A DNA stretch of 64,000 nucleotides from Cheiracanthium punctorium (GCA_038373885.1 JAWZYV010012339.1:1-64000), one strand, 5' to 3'. Shown: positions 49,066 to 61,219, counted from the first letter of the stretch. Notes: generated by a model from the letters alone, not told the origin. Numbers and translations: made by a program.

Positions 49066-49613
49066 ATGGTGTTTACTTTAGAATGGATATTAACTTTATT
49101 AATTGTTCAATCACGAATTACATATGGAGAAAATAACTATGACAACCATAAAACAAGTGGTATAAGTCATATACCTTGGAATATGTTGCTGGATCCCAAT
49201 TACACCAGTCACAACTTAGCTCCCAAACCAAACAGAACTTCTTTTTCACCATCTCATCATGATGAATATTCATCCCCAGCATCCTTTTCACATCAGCTAA
49301 ACAGTTTTAACTTCGCAAAAGACGCAGACAATTTAGGCATGTACTATGTTCCACCTCCAACAGCTTATAAGCATACTAAAAAGTATTCGCCATCATTTCC
49401 TAATCATCACCATAAGTTCAGTGGATCTTTCAGTCCATCATCTGTTTCCAATCGACCTACAGAAAAGGTTATATTTCCTGCAGCATCAAGTTTTCAAGCT
49501 AGTAGACCATCGGTTGTTGAATTGCCGCATTATGTACCACCACCTGAACAGCAGAAAGTTAAAAAAACAGCACAAGTATCCAAAGAAAATAATTCTAGAA
49601 AACAGAAAAAGAG
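49066..49613 (+). CDS. Secreted Tyr/Ser/Pro-rich protein, first coding exon
   Basis: The exon starts after the acceptor TTCTTTCATTTCAG (exon from 49,052) and ends at the strong donor GAG|GTAAGA. ATG at 49,066 opens a hydrophobic leader, MVFTLEWILTLLIVQSRITYG, that reads as a signal peptide with cleavage near residue 21, so the product is probably exported. Residues 22-183 are low in hydrophobic content and rich in Ser, Pro, His, Asn and Tyr, with YVPPP at 94-98 and 156-160. The end is strongly basic (SRKQKKR). The last codon is split after two bases and completed by the G that opens the exon at 61,698. At least one untranslated exon must lie upstream. I do not recognise the family. Cuticle or matrix proteins have similar composition, but that is only an analogy. 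Confidence 0.8.
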
Positions 49614-52527
49614 GTAAGAACTTTTCTTCAGTTTATATGCATATTCTTTTTGTTAGAAGGCACCGTGTCTGGAGCCTATAATATTAAAAATTTCAGAAAA
49701 TTTAAATTATGGGAATGAAAATTAAGAATTAAAAAGTTGCTCGTTTAGTTTAATTAACGTAGAAGACTAACAACTGTTTTTATGTTACATTTATTTGAAA
49801 AATGCAGAAAAATATGAGGATTTTCTTTCAAAATTAAATATTAAAGGAGACTACGGCCATTTTTATTAATGTTGTAAAAATTATTATTTTAAATATGATC
49901 ATAAAACTAACTACGTTCGCACGGCAATATTCACGATTGGAAAGCAGTATAGTCGAAAGTCTTCATCTTTTGCTCAATTCAGAAATTATTAGTTTTAATT
50001 ATAATATTTGCACAGAATTTAAATTTACAATACTTTCAGCAATGACCGTACTACATAGTTAGCGTCAATAAAGTTCGTTCACACCTTGAAATGCGGAACA
50101 GTACCTTGAAATGCGGAAAGTGTGAAACACAAAGAAGCGTATGTGCAAGATAAACATTTTATTAAAATTTTATATGCTCAGTACAAAATTTGGTGTAACG
50201 GCATTTGTGTTAGTTTGAAACAAAAAATATAGCCATGATAAGCATTACAGGTGTATTTCTTTGCGCAATTTAAGTCAAAAATATTCGTTCAGTTCGATTA
50301 CCAACAGATGACGCCACTTTTACTGGCGGATAAATGAAGCAAGGCATCTGTACATGGACGACATTAAACGGTTTAATGTGTCTGTAGAAATTTTCCCCCA
50401 ATCCTGCGTAGATAATCTGTTTACCTGTTGTACATTGTGGGAACAATATTGAATCACCTTAATTTTAAATATTCTCCAAATATTCTCGATAGGAGAAAGA
50501 TCTGGACTTGCTGCTCGCCACTCTGGAACAGGAACATGTTTCGAACATAGCTATGTTTTAATTATCTTTGCTATCGTGGCCTTGCGTTATAGTGTTGGAA
50601 AATATATCGTTTTCTGCCAAACAATTTCTGCTCTGGTGGACGTAGATTCATCTCAAGAATGCGTATATAGTCTTGCACCTTTACCGTGCCCATATAAGAA
50701 TGCAAATTACAAAGTTCATTCGCTAACAAGCAGGGGCATGGCTACTGGGGGAGGGGGGGACGTCTCGCCCTTCCAATGTCGGCAATTTCGATCACAGTCG
50801 GCAAATTCTAGGTTGTCATATCGAGATATACAATTCTTAAACAACTTTTTTTTTAACTCCCATTATTATTATTTGCAATCTATTTTGATATTGACGATCC
50901 AGAAAGCTCCTATCAGAGAGAGAAGTTTGAAGAAGCAGTCGATAGAATCGGTGTCGGCCTTGTGAATGCGATATCGCACATCCTTAATGAGCTCTATAAG
51001 GAACAGGTATCTTTCCAGGTTTTTGCAAGAAGCATGTGGGGGGGGGGGGGATTCAAAGTCATCCAAGAGAAATTTTCAGAAATCGTGGGTACGCGGACCG
51101 GGTATGGTTACGGGATTAATAAATCTGTTGTCAAAGGGCCGGGTCTAACTTGCAGCATTTTTTGTTTTTCGCCTTCCTGCAACCAGCAAAAAAAAAAGTG
51201 CTTTTAGAAATGAACCTGTATAGGTAATAAATTGTGGAATCGTTTTACTTTGAAAGACCTCGGTAACAAGTTTTCAATTTTTTTTTGCAAAAGGATGTCA
51301 TAACCGTTTGTTTTCCTTTAGTGTACTATTTACCAGTTGTGGCGCTAGACTTTGCCCGAGGAGCGGGAGACCTATCCCAACGAGGGGATCAAACGCAACT
51401 GTAGACCCAAACGCAAATGTAGAAATTTAAATTTTAATGCATATTAGTATTAATTTAATGCAGTATTTAATATTAATAACTTTGCTTATTATAAAATGCC
51501 TGAAAAATATTTATTTATCGATTTTTGGGTCGTCTGTATTTTTAAATTTTTTTCGAATTTCTACTTCGCAATTATGGGCCCGTTCGGGCTGGGATGTTTG
51601 CTTCAAATGTGTTACGTGCCCGGGCCAGGCCTACAAATTCAAGAATTGTTGAGCTCGGGACGGGACTGGACTCTATCTAATCGTGTATGGAATTGTGCCT
51701 TTTATTCCTTGTCAAGCTCACAGGCTCAAGACGTTTGTTAAGCATAGCTACAATGCTTTTATTGCAGCTATGTTTAACGAACCAGTATTATAGCCAGGGG
51801 TTGAAAAAAGTTGTAAAATCTTAGGAGTCGGCAAAAATTTTTACATATATATAGAATAATATTAATGAAAAAGAGAAGCTAGTCACCTGGGCGACCGGTG
51901 TTTTCGAACCCTGATTATTGCTAATGTTTTCTACGTACTGGAAGATTTTTATGGGTTTTTTACGGCAAGTACAAAACCAAACAAGCCATCATTTAAAAAA
52001 TTAGAAAATGCTCTTTTACTGACAAATCTTTCTCTTACGAGATGGACTGCTCCAGTAGAGTCATTGACAGCCTCATATGAATGTACACTACGAATTTTGA
52101 AAGAAATAGACGATTCATCTACTTTTAATAGCAAAACAAGGATTAAGGCACGAGGTTGAAGAAAAAAAATGTTGTCGCTTGACTTTATTGTTTCACTGAT
52201 GTTTCTCAAGAACGTTTTGCAAGTTAGTTACTGAAAAACTTAAATCGAAGAATCTTAGCATAATTTACGCTTATGAAGGTACTAAAGACATGTATCAAAT
52301 CACCGGAAATAATCAACAGTGACAATGAAAACATGAATGGGGAAATACATAGCTCATGGGGAAATTCTCTTTTCAAGTAAGGTCGGTGTAGATCTGTTAA
52401 ATGAATTTGCTTTACAGCACTAACGGTGATTAGCGCCAAAGAAATTAGCCGATAATCGAGACAATCCTTTTTCTCCCGAAATTATATGGGAGCTCATTCC
52501 ATTTCAAATCAACCAGGCCATGTCACC

Positions 52528-52703
52528 TAGGGATGGACGCAAGACGACTTTTTTGCGAGACGAGACAGAGATTTACAGCTTATTTGCGAGACGAGACACA
52601 CATTTTTAACATTACGCTATAGGGATTTTTGCGAGACGAGACAAGATTTTAGGCTATTTTGCGAGACGCGAGACGAAAGATAAGCGTCTCGCGTCCATCC
52701 CTA
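52528..52703. mobile_element. GAGACG-type hAT MITE with exact TSD
   Basis: The 176-bp element begins TAGGGATGGACGCAAGACG and ends CGTCTCGCGTCCATCCCTA. ATGTCACC is duplicated exactly at 52,520-52,527 and 52,704-52,711. Confidence 0.95.
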
Positions 52704-53738
52704 ATGTCACCCACCGTCTCGGATTTCTTTGAAAATTTTTATAAATGTAGCCATTAGTGTTCTATCTAACAATATAAAATTTTACTTCAATATCTCTAAT
52801 ACTTTTTAAGATAAAAATTATTAAAATAATGGGAAAGTGACCATAAATGGCGTTTTTGCAAACAATTATTTTAATTGTGCTTTTTCAGATAAAAAATCAT
52901 AACTTTCTTTATTTTCAATATATTAAATTGAAATTTATACTTAAATATTCACAAAAGTTTGGAGATTATAGAAAAAATTTATTTGATAGTCCTGTTTAGT
53001 ACTGGAATCCCCCAAAATTCATAAACTTTGTTTTTTTTTTTTTAAAAAAATTCATAAAAACAATAATTTTGCAAAAGCTGTTTCAGAAAAAGGTGTAGCT
53101 CTTAACAAAGCAAACTATTTTTTTACTTACGTGTAAATGCATAAAGTAAGATAATTTAAAATAAAAACGGTGGGAATTTGAGTCCTAATAGGTTAATTTA
53201 ATTAAAAACCAAATATTTTGATAATTTTTCTTAAAATGTTATGCTGCATGCAAATGTTATTATAAAATAATTTTTTATTTATTTAATTTTAAAAAGTGCT
53301 TATTTTATTTAAAAGTTATTAATGAGTTAAAGTTATTTTACTTAAAATTAATTATTTTTATTTTTAAAATATAAAACTTTTTAAACAAAATCTGAATATA
53401 CATTGGACATTTTTTCGCGTACACTCCTTCGGTGATGTAGATTGATAACCTCAATTCTTGTATCAGCATAATCACGCCATTGTATGAAATAATGAATCCT
53501 CCCATTACAAGAAAGAAATTAGCAATAGATCACGGCAGATTTCTTTGCGAAAACTCAGGCAACTGCTGATATGGAAGCATTACACACAGAGCTGGAAAGT
53601 GGATGACATTTCCAAGAAATCAAAATCGTTAAGAAACATTTTACGGCTTGCGAACCATGACAGTCGTCTGGCTCTAACTTCCCCAGCCTCAGTAGCTTCG
53701 AATGAAAGAGCATTTCGAAAATTTGAAATTGTGAAAAA

Positions 53739-53913
53739 TAGGGATGGACGCGAGACGACTTTTTGCGAGACGAGACAGAGATTTACAGCTTTTTTGCGAG
53801 ACGAGACTCACATTTTTAACATTACGATATAGGGATTTTTGCGAGACGAGACAAGCTTTTTGGCTATTTTGCGAGACGCGAGACGCTTATTTTTCGTCTC
53901 GCGTCCATCCCTA
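53739..53913. mobile_element. GAGACG-type hAT MITE inside the hAT transposase remnant
   Basis: The 175-bp element begins TAGGGATGGACGCGAGACG and ends CGTCTCGCGTCCATCCCTA. GTGAAAAA is duplicated exactly at 53,731-53,738 and 53,914-53,921. The interior matches 52,528-52,703 closely. Confidence 0.95.
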
Positions 53914-54653
53914 GTGAAAAACTATCTAAGAACAACAGTGACCGATCCACGTCTGAATACACTCGTGTTGCTGACGTGTTTGAAGGATATTTTGGAATTC
54001 CTTTATTTAAGAACAGTCGTTAGTAGTCGGGCTAGTCTGAAAAGGTGTCGGGTTAAAATGGATATTGTGCAATGGACGAACAAACATGTACTTAAAATAG
54101 TTTAGGATTTTTTTTCAATGTAAATTTAAACAAAATGATTGTGCTAAGTAGCATCTTAAACACTTGAATTGTAACTTTCCATCTTCACATTCCACACACA
54201 CACAAAAAAGAATTCTTTATTAAAATATTTCATTGGAATTTTTAAAACATTGAGGAACAAAAAAAGGGCTGGCATAGTTGTTTCCATCTCTAAACGTACT
54301 GATATTCTTCACTCTATTCTATAAATTGAAAATTTTGATCCCGATCGCTGAATAATGTTGAACATCATACAGTTGAACATTGATACATATGAGAGAGAAC
54401 GTACTTATAAATTTTTTTTAAGTTAGTCAGCAAAATTTTCATATACCCCCCCCCCCCCAATGAAACGTACTTAGCTACGTAACTTTGCTTAAATACATCC
54501 CTGCATACAAGCAGCCCCATACCATCCCAGAGCTTACTTTAAGACTCATTCGCTTGTAACAAAACGGATCGTTTGATTCATCCTCCTTCAGAATAAACTT
54601 TCGGCCAATATTTACATATGAAGCCTGAAAAATAAATTAATCTGACCACTGTA

Positions 54654-56526
54654 CAGCTGCGGAAAAAAATTCCCACTTCTACTTTTTTCGGCAGTCGTTC
54701 TTCGCACAGCAAAGTTACAGATACCAATCGTTTAAGATTGATGTACACTTTAATTTGCTATGCATAAAAATTGCATAAGGGGCCATCTACATATTAAAAT
54801 TCGCACCAACTTTTTTTTTCTCAATAGCAACCCCTAAATTTCACTTCATATTTCAAAAATTTAGCTCATTTTAACCCCGGACACCAATTTTCAATAAATT
54901 TGGACAGAAAATGAGTGAGTTATGAGCACCCAAAATCCCCCTCCCCTTATGTTCAAATATTTTTTCATACTTCAATTCATATCTCATATAATATTGGTAG
55001 TAAGAAGCTGATTTTTATTAGTACTATTAGAACTAAACGACCCAAACATAATTTAATATTATTATGATTTTTAATAAATTATTAATATGAATTATGAATT
55101 ATTAAATTAATATTCAAAAAAATTATGAATAGCGACCTAGCCAAATTTCGATGGAAATAGATGCAGAAATTAATATTATATGGCTGTGCAAAATTTCAAA
55201 TTTTTACGTTCAGTAGTTTAATTTATATTAAATAAAATGTGTTATTTTCATGAGTTAAGGGACCATATATAAATTTATTAAGTGAAAAATTTTTGAAAAT
55301 TGCGTAAAATAAACGTAAATTAGATTTATTTTGTGCAAAAACACAGTAAATGATACCAGTATTAAAATATCAAATTTTGAAGCAAATAAGTTAGAGGTTT
55401 TTACAGTTTGATAGGGATTCTATAAAGCGTGTATTGTTGCGTCCGCTACTATATTCCCCAAAATAAAATATTTTCCAGCTATAGAATTAGATGCAGTAGA
55501 TGTATATCTTCTAATACAACGTCCTATTTCTGAAAAACTAACATCCTCAACTTTCCAGGAGTGAATGTGACCTTTTTTAATATCGGTCTTTGGACTTCCC
55601 CATACTTTATCAAACATTCAAAATCACGTTTTTCTGTCTAAATTTTCATCTAACTATAAATTAAAATACCGCCAAAAGTCTTAAGAATATTGCACATTGC
55701 AAACGATAGTATGAAATGAAGAAAGTGAAATAACAAACACAGTGATAATATTGGGTTGGCAAAAAAGTAATTGCGTTTTTTACATGAAATTCAAACAAAT
55801 AAATTTTCTATCAGGAAATCATTCTTCAAGTTCGACCATAGCTAAGTAATATTCAAGCTTGTAGTCAGAAGAGCAGAGAGCAGCCTCTAACTCCTGCCAA
55901 CATTTCACCTGTCTAAGAGAACCATCAACGGAAATACTCAATAACAATTTCAAAATTACAAAGATTTTCAAAATCGTGAGCAGTCATTTTGCATTTTTCC
56001 CTTAAATCATTGTACGAACCAAGGAAGTTATGAACTCACGGGTCATTTGGCCCACAGACTAAATATTCTATTCTACCCTTGATATTCTCAGTACAAAAAA
56101 CTTTAAGAGAGATGGAAACAATATTTTCCTTGAAAATAATATTAATTTCTTTTAACTCTCGCGAGCGAAATTAATGAAAGGCTAAAAGTTCGGAACCTAA
56201 AAAATAGCGTTTTTCAATTTGCAGAAAGTCCCTTAAAAACGCGCAAAAATTAATTCGCAATATCTCAGGAAATTATCGTAGAAAATTGGTGAAAATTTAT
56301 ATTTAGGGTAATTTGAAGGGTTTCTTTCGTTTAATAAAGTCAAAATATGGGGTTGCCATTGAGAAAAACGAAGTTGGTGCAGAATTAAATATGAAGACGG
56401 CCCCTGATGCAAATTAATAGTAAATTAAAGTACGCGTTATTTGCAAACGAATGGTATATATAACTTTACTGTACGACGAACGACGGCGAAATAAAGAGCA
56501 AGTGGGACTTTCTTTTTCCGCAGCTG
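54654..56526. mobile_element. 1.87-kb element with ~80-bp TIRs and TA target
   Basis: Starts CAGCTGCGGAAAAAAATTCC and ends with its inverted equivalent (...TTTTTCCGCAGCTG), both next to TA. Imperfect similarity between the ends continues for about 80 bp. It separates two pieces of the Tc1 transposase. No transposase is recognisable inside. A mariner-like terminus, TTGGGTTGGCAAAAAAGTAA, sits at about 55,755. Confidence 0.75.
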
Positions 56527-56844
56527 TACCTTCTTCCACTGAATTGGAGTTCAGCTAAGTTAGATTTGGCCCACGCAATACGGCGACGTTCATTCGACGA
56601 AATGAAAATTGCTTTATGTCTTTGTGTAATGTGTATTCGCACCTTTTGATATATCAACGCAGAGTTTCTTAAGAAATGGTCTTTTTAAAACTTTGTTTTT
56701 CTCAAGTGACAAGATCTGCTACTGCCAAATGCCTATTTTTAAGAATATGTTGACGAAATAGGTGTACTTCCCGATCAGTCAACATTAGTTTCCAATCAGG
56801 AACTTCTAATGAACGGTTATTTCCAGTTATGGTGAATCGTTTTA

Positions 56845-58109
56845 CGAGGGTTGCCTATAAGTTTCTACAAAATGTAGGAAGAAAAATAATTTTTGGGAAA
56901 CAAACTGTTTTATTGCTTTTCAAAATATTCGCCTTTAAGATTTATACACTTTTCCAACCGTTCAAACCTATTCTCGAAACAGTTTTTCCACTCTGAAGTT
57001 GGTACCTCGAAACATGGTTTCGGAAAGTATCAACAGCTTCTTAAGGTGATGAAAATCGCTGCCCACGCATTTTTTGTTTGACATAAGGGAACAAGAAAAA
57101 GTTGTTAGGCGACAAATCAGGAGAACATAAGCAATGAGACACTAATTTGATATTTTTATCGTTCAAATAATCAATTGTTTCACGTGCTGTGTAGGAGCTG
57201 GCGTTGTCCTGATGAAGAAGGATGCTTTGATTTTTGTTGTTTTTTCCTGATTTCGTGGATAACTTTTGGCAAACAAATTTCTATTTACCATTTAGCGTTA
57301 ACAGTTTTTCGATCCTTTAAAGGAATGGTTGCAATATGTCCTGTAAAGCCGAAGAAACAAGCAAGCATTTTCTTAGAAGTGCTTGATGAACAACTTTCGT
57401 AGGATTCGGTTCATCTGGAAACACCCGAACAGTGGATTGTTGTTTAGTTTCCAACTCATAGGAATATATCCAAGTTTCATCACCTGTAACGATGTTGTAT
57501 ACGGATTTTGCAGTTCCCAATTTTAATTTTTTTTAGCATTTTCCTTACGCCATTTTGCACGAGCCTCTTTTTGAGCTTCTGTCAAATTGTGCGGAATCCA
57601 TCTGGAACAAATCTTTTTAACCTCTAAATGTTCGTGCAAAATCGAATGCATTGCAGTCTGTGATATGCCAAGGGATTCTTCTATCTCACGATATGTGACA
57701 TTCCGATCTTCTTCAATCATCATTCGCATAGCATCGATGTTGTCTGGAATCACTACCGATTTTGGTCGTCCTTCACGAGATTCATCACTGATGGACGCAC
57801 GACCGCGACGAAATTCTGCGAACCAATTGTAAACAGTCTTTTCTGATGGTGCTTCATTACTAAAAGTAGTATTCTTGTCGAGTGAGACCTTTCTTAAAAT
57901 CATCCAGCGTAAACCTTCACGAGTTATTTCAATTTTTTTTTTCCATTCACTGGCTTCTTTAAAACACTCGTGTAAACAAAATGTGCAAGCAATTTCTATA
58001 ATGCCACTGATTCCAAGATAAAAAAACGTGAATTTTACGAATATGCCGAAGACAAGTTTCGGTAGCGCCTCCTATTGGTCGTTTGTAAAAACATAAAAGG
58101 CAGCCTACG
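56845..58109 (-). mobile_element. mariner transposon, 1265 bp
   Basis: TA flanks both sides (56,843-56,844 and 58,110-58,111). The left end CGAGGGTTGCCTATAAGTTT and the inverted right end CGTAGGCTGCCTTTTATGTT are imperfect TIRs of about 28 bp. Size and transposase are typical of mariner. It sits between the helix-turn-helix region and the next part of the Tc1 transposase. Confidence 0.9.
56910..57968 (-). pseudogene. mariner transposase, frameshifted, catalytic D lost
   Basis: The N-terminal part (to 57,523) is one open frame with IEITREGLRWMIL, KTVYNWFAEFRRGRASISDE, REGRPKSVV, a second helix-turn-helix (VTYREIEESLGISQTAM) and CSRWIPHNL. Frameshifts follow. VTGDETWIYSYE (near 57,480) holds catalytic D1 and HQDNA (near 57,200) holds D2. 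At the third position the usual D of the SPxDFF motif is N (LSPNNFFLF, near 57,100). The C-terminus CINLKGEYFEKQ ends at a TAA at 56,910-56,912. The family normally has about 345 residues with a DD34D triad, so this copy is inactive by both frameshift and active-site change. A poly-A run at the start makes the exact N-terminus unclear. Confidence 0.9.
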
Positions 58110-59200
58110 TATAATAGTACTCACTGCAGGTTGTGTCAAATGGAACATTTGGCTAATTTGGCGCTGTGAAATATTATTTTGATGCTGCTGTATGATTTAT
58201 TTGATTTTGAAAGAGCAGTAACTGCACCCCACGCTCCATGCTTCTGCTTACCACATAACGATTGGGAATTGCTTGTCATTATATGCTGTTTCCTTCCTCT
58301 GACGTCACCGACTTAGAATTTTACACGAAACGTCTAGATTATTTTCGTTCTTTGTAATGAACGGACTTTATTGAAAAGTGTTAGGATTAAAAATGCAAAT
58401 TTTATACTAACTTTCAATTCTTTCTTTTTTTTTAAGTTGTGACATTCGTACATAGTGTAGAATTACATATATTTATGCATTTTACAACATTTCAACTAGC
58501 CCATATATTTAAAATTACAAAAACCTTAGTGAACGAACTTCTTTGACGTTGACTATGTATAAAAATAATCTATGGCTACAAATCATAGTATAAGAGATGC
58601 TTCTTATAATTTATTGAATTTAAAAACAGATGTCATATATTTCACTTCTATACAAACTTTTTACTCATAACAATGGCCTATAGCTAACATTTTACTGTTC
58701 ATTTTTTTTTCATGTTTTTTTTTAAATCACTGTACAATTTTTGCTCAGTTCTATGACTTTTGATACATATGGCTTACGAAGAAAATGTCTTGAGTTTTAA
58801 CTCAACTAGGTGTTATGGAATTTTCAAGATAAATTAAAACAGATACAAATAATTTAATTAAAGTATCCCTTCCTGAAATGCCCTTCTTGAAATGCTTATA
58901 GGACGTTTAAAATAAAATCAGCAGTTATGACTTGAGGGGCTAAAAGTCATTGGATGATAAGGCGAAGGGTTTGAATTCGAGGTTCAGACCCAGCTGGGTA
59001 TAATGGAACTTCCGATAAAATTCTAAATAAGTATACAACTTACTAATTACGTAGCCCGACGTTGACCTGGGATATTAGGTACTAAGGCATAACTTAAAGA
59101 AAAAGAATTGTTTCCTTATGTTCACTAATCTAGTCCCGTGACTTATTTTCACAATCAGTAATGCAGACAGTGAGTATGAATTTTTAAAAAATTAGTCTGC

Positions 59201-59230
59201 ATATATATATATGTGTGTGTGTGTGTGTGT
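59201..59230. repeat. (TA)n(TG)n microsatellite
   Basis: Pure AT dinucleotides change to GT dinucleotides within 30 bp. Confidence 0.9.
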
Positions 59231-59299
59231 TCAACCACTCAATTTGACTTATTGAAAACTAAATCTTTGAACTAAAAAAGAAAAAAAGGAAAAAATCCC

Positions 59300-59535
59300 C
59301 GAGTCCCGTTATCTCAAAAATAAAATAATAACAAAAATTTTAAGTTTCCCTGTTTAAAATTTAATATTTAAATAAATCTATACAAATTTCAATCCATAAA
59401 TAGCAAAAAATGAATTGCAAAATGAGTTTCCCGAGTTCCAGCTTGAATGAAATTCCGGGCGTTAAGAGATTTGCTAAGCCCGTTATCCCAAAAGTAAAAT
59501 AATAGTAATAATAAAATCTATAAGTTCCACTGTTT
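59300..59535. repeat. Degenerate two-copy tandem repeat
   Basis: 'cccgttatctcaaaaataaaa' near 59,305 recurs as 'cccgttatcccaaaagtaaaa' near 59,481. Both are followed by 'aataa', 'aaattt' or 'aaatct', 'taagtt' and 'ctgttt', at a period of about 175 bp. Confidence 0.5.
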
Positions 59536-60962
59536 TCCCGGCTATATTAATATCGTTAAATAATATAAATAATATTAGGCATACAACCTGATTACCATAG
59601 AAGGACAGGTTTATTTGTCTGTCCATTAGTCGAAGCAGTGCTGCCAACTTCTAAAAACAATCCCTACAAACCGGTCAAAAATCTCTCAATACAAAAGTTT
59701 TAAAATTACCTCTCTTTGTTGAATAATGTGATTTACAGAATCTTACATAAATGAAACATAAAATACAACTCACAGGTTAGTATTCTAGGCTGCAACTTTC
59801 TTACAGAACTCCTAGTAACATCCTTATAATAGTTCCAGTTGTAGTAGTTGAAAGTAGTTGTATAATAGTTGAAAGTTAACCCTTTCAAATGCACAAAATT
59901 ATAAGCATCTTATTTCAAACGCACATGTTAACACATTAGCCCATGGCATTCTACGAAATCAAGGGTTGGAGATGGGAAACTTCCCCAAAGTTTACGGCAA
60001 ATGAATGACCGAATGGGGAAAAATCCATTACATATTATAGAAGATATTCTTTAAAATAATTAAAAATAAATATATTGTTTTCTCTTTTTTCAATTATTTT
60101 TTTAATAGCGGGTAGATTCTTGACTCCGAATTATTATCAAGTTTTTAAAAGGATATTTTCATAAATAGCTTCACTGCGGACAGACGTCAAAACACTCTGA
60201 AAAAGGCAATTTTTTCGCGATTTTTAAAGATGCATTAAAAACTAATTTAGCGATGATGTTCCATAATAGCTCATTTAAAAAAGCATTCTCTGGACTTTCC
60301 GGGGATATAAGAAATATAGTTTTCGAACGAAAATTTAGCTCTCGATAAAGCAAAATGTTCGAAAAATGGCTGAAAACTGGACAAAACATAAAATAACTAA
60401 AAATCGGATTGATTTTTTTTTTCAGCAATAGCTTTCTCTTGTCCTGTTTAGTCTGTGTGCTAAATTTGGTCTAGAACGGTCGAGACGCCTATAGCGAATA
60501 GACGAACTAATAGACAAGAAAGCTATTTTATACATTTAGATTTAAGCAAAGAACTTCTGTATTGAAATATATAAATAGCGCATACAGAAATGCTGCGCTC
60601 CAGCAATTTTGCCTGAGAGATTAAGGGCGAGATTCAAGTGAAACGTGCGCGATCGAGTTCGAATCGAACGTTTTTCAGTCCCCAGCTCCCAGTTCAGTCC
60701 CCAGAATGCATCCAATGAACAAACCTATCACGCTGTCACGTGATCAAAACACGATTGTTTTGTTTCAGTTAAATAAGAAACATTGATATATTTCAAAGTT
60801 TTCCCTGTTCGACGCGGAAAACGTTCGAACTGTGTTACGACCTCGGTTAACGAGGGGCAAATTTCTGAATGATTTTAACAGCCAGCAAGAACATAGACTT
60901 TGCGAATCATTTTCTAACACAAGTATTTTGAGTGTTCGCGTTAACAAGAGTCGACTGCAAGG

Positions 60963-61133
60963 CAGGCGCGTAGCCAGGAAAAAATTTCGGGGGGGGGGAT
61001 ATGCGCCTGGAAAATTTTTCTGGGGGGGCGATATGAACTTATATGTGTATAAATAGACGGAATTTCATCACTAATCCAAAAATTTCGGGGGGGGGGATAT
61101 ATCCCGATATCCCCCCCCCTGGCTACGCCCCTC
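60963..61133. mobile_element. hAT-type MITE (GCGTAGCCAGG ends)
   Basis: Starts CAGGCGCGTAGCCAGG and ends CCTGGCTACGCCCCTC. CTGCAAGG is duplicated exactly at 60,955-60,962 and 61,134-61,141. Poly-G blocks next to the termini give it a strong hairpin. Confidence 0.9.
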
Positions 61134-61219
61134 CTGCAAGGTGTGGTGCGCTACCAGAGTCTTGTGCTGCATAATCCATGTACAACTGAGCTGCTACGCC
61201 AGCGAACTTTCTAACAAGA

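Larger units (their letters stand above)
51945..54103 (+). pseudogene. hAT transposase remnant
   Basis: An upstream frame (about 51,945-52,160) reads NLSLTRWTAPVESLTASYEC, resembling the LSxTRW segment in the middle of hAT transposases. About 1.1 kb of unrelated sequence follows. The C-terminal dimerisation region then appears as LALTSPASVASNERAFRKF (53,660-53,720) and, beyond a MITE, NYLRTTVTDPRLNTLVLL (about 53,923-53,980). The 'P-x-S-V-A-S-x-E-R-x-F' core is a hallmark of the hAT C-terminal domain. The frame is broken by the MITE at 53,739-53,913, the intervening insertion and stops. No full catalytic core is readable. Confidence 0.7.
50731..54503 (+). mobile_element. 3.8-kb decayed hAT transposon inside the Tc1
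   Basis: Starts CAGGGGCATGGCTACTGGGG and ends TTAAATACATCCCTG. The flanks CTAACAAG (50,723-50,730) and CATACAAG (54,504-54,511) agree at 6 of 8 positions. Excising it with one flank restores collinear Tc1 protein (GCLY to NELCNL). It carries hAT transposase remnants and two GAGACG MITEs. Confidence 0.65.
50320..58239 (-). pseudogene. Tc1 transposase, four collinear fragments
   Basis: On the minus strand the pieces fall in protein order. 58,239-58,112 has an N-terminal helix-turn-helix (QRQISQMFHLTQPAVS-like). 56,844-56,529 continues to RRRIAWAKSNLAELQFS. 54,653-54,512 contains VQWSD and SSGMVWGCL. 50,730-50,320 contains GTVKVQDYIRILEMNL, IFQHYNARPR and SPDLSPIENIW, and ends at a TAA. The DDE triad can be followed: the first D (WSD) is present, the second is replaced by Y (QHYN where QxDN is usual), and the final E (PIENIW) is present. 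Stops and frameshifts occur in addition to the insertions, so it is inactive. Confidence 0.8.
50054..58557 (-). mobile_element. Tc1-type transposon split into four pieces
   Basis: The ends TACATAGTTAGCGTCAA (50,052) and, inverted, TACATAGTCAACGTCAA (58,559) continue to GTTCGTTCAC on both sides, giving 31-bp TIRs with the TA target included. Removing the three insertions (50,731-54,503, 54,654-56,526, 56,845-58,109) leaves about 1.58 kb, the usual Tc1 length. A GAACGGACTTTATTGA motif near 58,374 may be an inner direct repeat of the IR/DR type. Confidence 0.8.

Noticed and set aside
55754..55800. A second mariner element
   Set aside because: Only one terminus (TTGGGTTGGCAAAAAAGTAA) is visible, with no matching end or transposase within 1.5 kb on either side.
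58945..59010. tRNA gene or tRNA-derived SINE (GAGGTTCAGACCC resembles a B box)
   Set aside because: No A box, no cloverleaf that I could fold, and no second copy in the window.
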